Assembly: GCA_036399175.1 (NCBI GenBank)
Contig: DASWNP010000046.1
Location: 186,001-250,000 of the forward strand
Length of the DNA: 64,000 nucleotides
Source of the DNA: DASWNP01 sp036399175
GTDB taxonomy: Bacteria; Acidobacteriota; Blastocatellia; Pyrinomonadales; Pyrinomonadaceae
Reading direction: 5' to 3'
Under the pieces are notes generated by a model, which was not told where the DNA came from, did not search any database, and was given only the letters and a program-made list of their open reading frames with translations. A program made the position numbers and the translations under genes. Every line of letters begins with the position of its first letter. Position 1 is the first letter of the stretch. Of this stretch, positions 61,929 to 64,000 are shown in pieces.

Positions 61929-63008
61929 ATGCAGATTCTTTTCGTCAAACTCGGGAGCATCGGCGACATCGTGCACGCGCTGCCGGCGCTGGCGGCGGTG
62001 CGGCGAGCGTTGCCGGGCGCTTCTGTGTCGTGGGTGGTGGAGCGGCGGGCGGCGGAAATTCTGAGAGACAACCCGCAGGTCAATCGGCTCATCGAAATCG
62101 ACACGAAGGCTCTGAGGCGCTGGCCGGTGTCTGGGGAGACGCTGCTGGCACCGCGTCAGCAGTTGCGTCGGTTACGCGCCTCAGCCTTCGACCTTTCCAT
62201 CGACTTTCAGGGACTACTCAAATCCGCCGCTATCGCCTGGCTCTCGGGTGCGCCCCGTCGTGTCGGCTTCGCACGCGAAGCCCTGCGCGAGCCCTTGAGC
62301 CGACTGATGCTGACCGAGAGCGTCGGCGTTCCTCTGCGTACACACGTTATCAGGAAAAATCTGGCGCTCGCCGCAGGCGCGCTCGGTATCGACGTGCCGG
62401 AGGAGGCGCGCGATTTCGAGTTTCCGATTGGCGTCGCGCGCGAGCACGAACTGGAGGCCGAGCAGATGTCGGCGCGGGTGGGTGGGGAGTTCGCGATTCT
62501 CAATCCGGGCGGCGGCTGGCCGACGAAGCTCTGGAGCGCAGAGCGCTACGGCGCGCTGGCCGACGAGCTTTGGCGGCGTCACGCCCTGCGCTCGATTGTC
62601 ACCTACGGGCCGGGCGAGCGTGAGTTGGCCGAAGCGGTCGAAGCGGCGAGCGATGAGCGCGCGGCACGAGCCGAGAGCCCTTCGCTCAAAGGGTTTTATG
62701 CGCTGGCGCGGCGGGCGGCGGTCTACGTCGGCGGCGATACGGGGCCGACGCATCTGGCAGTCGCGGCTGGCGCGCCCGTCGTTGGTCTCTTCGGCCCGAC
62801 CGAGTGGTGGCGAAACGGCAGCCCGCGCGAGGAAGACATCTGCGTCGAGCGCACGGACACGGGTTGCCGCACGGACTGCCATCGTCGCGCCTGCTCCGCG
62901 TGGGTTTGCATGGACATAGAAGTTGAGCGCGTCGCTGCGGCGGTCGGCGAGAGGCTTGGGCGGCGCGCGGCTCGGCGAAAGTCGGAGGTCGAAGTTGTCG
63001 GCGGGTAG
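61929..63008 (+). CDS. Glycosyltransferase family 9 (heptosyltransferase I-like)
   Basis: 359 residues from ATG 61929 (MQILFVKLGSIGDIVHALPA, the WaaC-type start). IDFQGLLKSAAIAWLSGA, ILNPGGGWPTKLWSAERYGA and VGGDTGPTHLAVAAG are GT9/WaaC blocks. A Cys-rich segment (CRTDCHRRACSAWVC) is near the C-terminus. It adds the first heptose to Kdo in the LPS core. No Shine-Dalgarno; the start follows the GCAGTGA hairpin by 4 nt. Same operon as gmhB-rfaE1-rfaE2. Confidence 0.92.
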   Translation: MQILFVKLGSIGDIVHALPALAAVRRALPGASVSWVVERRAAEILRDNPQVNRLIEIDTKALRRWPVSGETLLAPRQQLRRLRASAFDLSIDFQGLLKSAAIAWLSGAPRRVGFAREALREPLSRLMLTESVGVPLRTHVIRKNLALAAGALGIDVPEEARDFEFPIGVAREHELEAEQMSARVGGEFAILNPGGGWPTKLWSAERYGALADELWRRHALRSIVTYGPGERELAEAVEAASDERAARAESPSLKGFYALARRAAVYVGGDTGPTHLAVAAGAPVVGLFGPTEWWRNGSPREEDICVERTDTGCRTDCHRRACSAWVCMDIEVERVAAAVGERLGRRAARRKSEVEVVGG

Positions 63009-63024
63009 AAGAGGCGGGACGTGG

Positions 63025-63582
63025 ATGCAGCGCTGGCGCGTGCCGCTCGGCTTCCTGTGCGCGGCGGCCTTCCTGCTGCTGGCGCGTCCGCGCCGGGAGA
63101 CGCTCGCCGTCGGCGGCGCGGTAGCGATTGTCGGGCTGCTCCTGCGCGCCTGGGCTGCGGGGCACATACGCAAGAACGCCGCGCTCGCCACCTCCGGCCC
63201 CTACGCCTACACGCGCAACCCTCTCTATCTCGGCAGCTTCATCCTCGGCCTCGGCTTCACCGTCGCCGCATCTTCGAGCCTCTGGCTGTTTGCGCTCCTG
63301 GGCACGCTCTTCGCCGCACTCTTCCTGGGCATCTATTTGCCCGTGATGCGCGTCGAAGCGGCGACCCTCGCCGAGCTTTTCGGCGAAGACTATCGTCGAT
63401 ACGCCCGCGCCGTGCCGCTCTTCGTGCCGCGTCTCGCCCCCTACAGGGACGAGGCGCGACATGACGCACCAGCCGAGCGGTTCGACGCCGGTCTCTACAT
63501 GCGCTACCGCGAATATCAGGCCGCGCTCGGTCTGTTGCTGGCGTGGGGCGCGCTCGTCCTGAAAGCGTTTCTGTTGAAGTGA
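63025..63582 (+). CDS. Isoprenylcysteine carboxyl methyltransferase-like membrane protein
   Basis: 185 residues from ATG 63025 (MQRWRVPLGFLCAAAFLLLA), 16 nt after the GT9 stop. About four TM helices. GPYAYTRNPLYLGSFILGLG and GEDYRRYARAVPLFVP are the ICMT/PEMT-family blocks for SAM binding. The substrate is unknown; these proteins methylate lipids or small molecules in bacteria. Position in the LPS operon suggests a lipid-related role (inference). Confidence 0.82.
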   Translation: MQRWRVPLGFLCAAAFLLLARPRRETLAVGGAVAIVGLLLRAWAAGHIRKNAALATSGPYAYTRNPLYLGSFILGLGFTVAASSSLWLFALLGTLFAALFLGIYLPVMRVEAATLAELFGEDYRRYARAVPLFVPRLAPYRDEARHDAPAERFDAGLYMRYREYQAALGLLLAWGALVLKAFLLK

Positions 63583-63593
63583 GATTGAGAGTA

Positions 63594-64000
63594 ATGTTTC
63601 AGCCCCGAAGTTTTTCGCGTCTCGCCGTCGCGCTCCTTCTGTTTTCGGTCTCGACCTTCGCCGACGACGCCGCGACCAAAGGTGCGAAGGATGCGACTGA
63701 CGACCGGCGTAAGGCGAGCGCCGCCTCGAAGCCGACGCCCGCGCCCTTCGAGCCTTCCGAAGAATTGATTTACGAAGGCGAGTTTTCCAGACTCCTGCTT
63801 CGAGGTATCAAGATAGCCGAGTTCAAATTCACTTCCGGACGCGCTCAGGCGCACCAACAGGCTACGCCAGACGCCCGTTCAAGCTCAACTTCAAGCGCCG
63901 CCTCGGCGTCCGCCCTCCTGCCGCTTCTCTTCACAGGCGAGATAAATTCTCGCGGGTGGTTTCGCAAGCTCTTCGGCATCAATTTTCACTTCCGCGTCGA
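63594..64000 (+). CDS. DUF3108-like exported protein, partial
   Basis: Starts at ATG 63594, 11 nt after the previous stop, and runs off the window (at least 135 codons). Signal peptide: MFQPRSFSRLAVALLLFSVS, cut near TFA-DD. A low-complexity Lys/Ala/Asp/Pro-rich segment precedes EELIYEGEFSRLLLRGIKIA, the N-terminal pattern of DUF3108 proteins, then an Ala/Ser-rich insert and GEINSRGWFRKLFGINFHFR. The family is periplasmic and uncharacterised; often near LPS or cell envelope genes, as here. Confidence 0.7.
   Translation, partial: MFQPRSFSRLAVALLLFSVSTFADDAATKGAKDATDDRRKASAASKPTPAPFEPSEELIYEGEFSRLLLRGIKIAEFKFTSGRAQAHQQATPDARSSSTSSAASASALLPLLFTGEINSRGWFRKLFGINFHFRV

Overview
This is a 64 kb piece of a GC-rich (roughly 60% or more by eye) chromosome from a Gram-negative bacterium. 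The pairing of ADP-heptose/heptosyltransferase genes, TonB-ExbB-ExbD-ExbD, a split NtrY/NtrX-type pair, many surface proteins with SBBP, Calx-beta and DUF4214 modules, and a short secreted protein of a type I associate with Acidobacteriota suggests an acidobacterium, perhaps Blastocatellia. That assignment is inference; there is no rRNA in the window.

Layout: 1-8983 holds an ABC-F ATPase fragment, a SurA/PrsA-like lipoprotein, rpmB, ridA, an Rsh (p)ppGpp enzyme and a tonB-exbB-exbD-exbD-TPR lipoprotein operon. 9459-14363 is the classic tgt-yajC-secD-secF translocation block. 14405-20250 holds a multi-GAF histidine kinase, der and yraN. 20384-20617 carries tRNA-Gly and tRNA-Cys, followed to about 23.8 kb by an island-like stretch: a 61-residue exported peptide divergent from a TPR/Fis-HTH regulator, then a PAP2-like gene flanked by integron attC-like sites. 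23853-41428 holds a giant SBBP surface protein, an NtrX/NtrY-like pair, a CPBP protease, citrate synthase, an SAM hydrolase, a glycine-zipper protein, nifS-nifU and a hybrid kinase with an ethylene-receptor-like sensor. 41839-51504 is an ECF sigma / anti-sigma / TPR-CHAT / subtilase / DUF4214 cluster. 52310-64000 holds a GH2 enzyme, a class A PBP, a K+ channel and an ADP-heptose/LPS operon.

Two cross-cutting signals stand out. First, about 16 intergenic inverted repeats occur (one per ~4 kb). Each arm is built from 4-5 tandem heptamers, the heptamer word differs from locus to locus, and the arms commonly match at 85-100% over 27-38 nt. They fill operon junctions from stop codon to start codon, often encode the last residues of the upstream protein, and the genes starting just after them lack a Shine-Dalgarno; in six cases the arm stops 6-7 nt before the start codon. 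They resemble in style the heptameric STRR repeats known from filamentous cyanobacteria, but here they are organised as hairpins.

Second, the motif ATGTATTT-N15-GCACTGT, with exactly conserved spacing, stands upstream of the anti-sigma/CHAT operon, the subtilase and the DUF4214 protein, and a near match (TTGTCTTT-N15-GCACTGT) stands upstream of the SBBP protein. This looks like the promoter of the locally encoded ECF sigma factor and defines a small cell-surface/protease regulon. The peptide/TPR-regulator pair is a third candidate system, possibly peptide signalling with an unusual C-terminal Fis-type DNA-binding domain.
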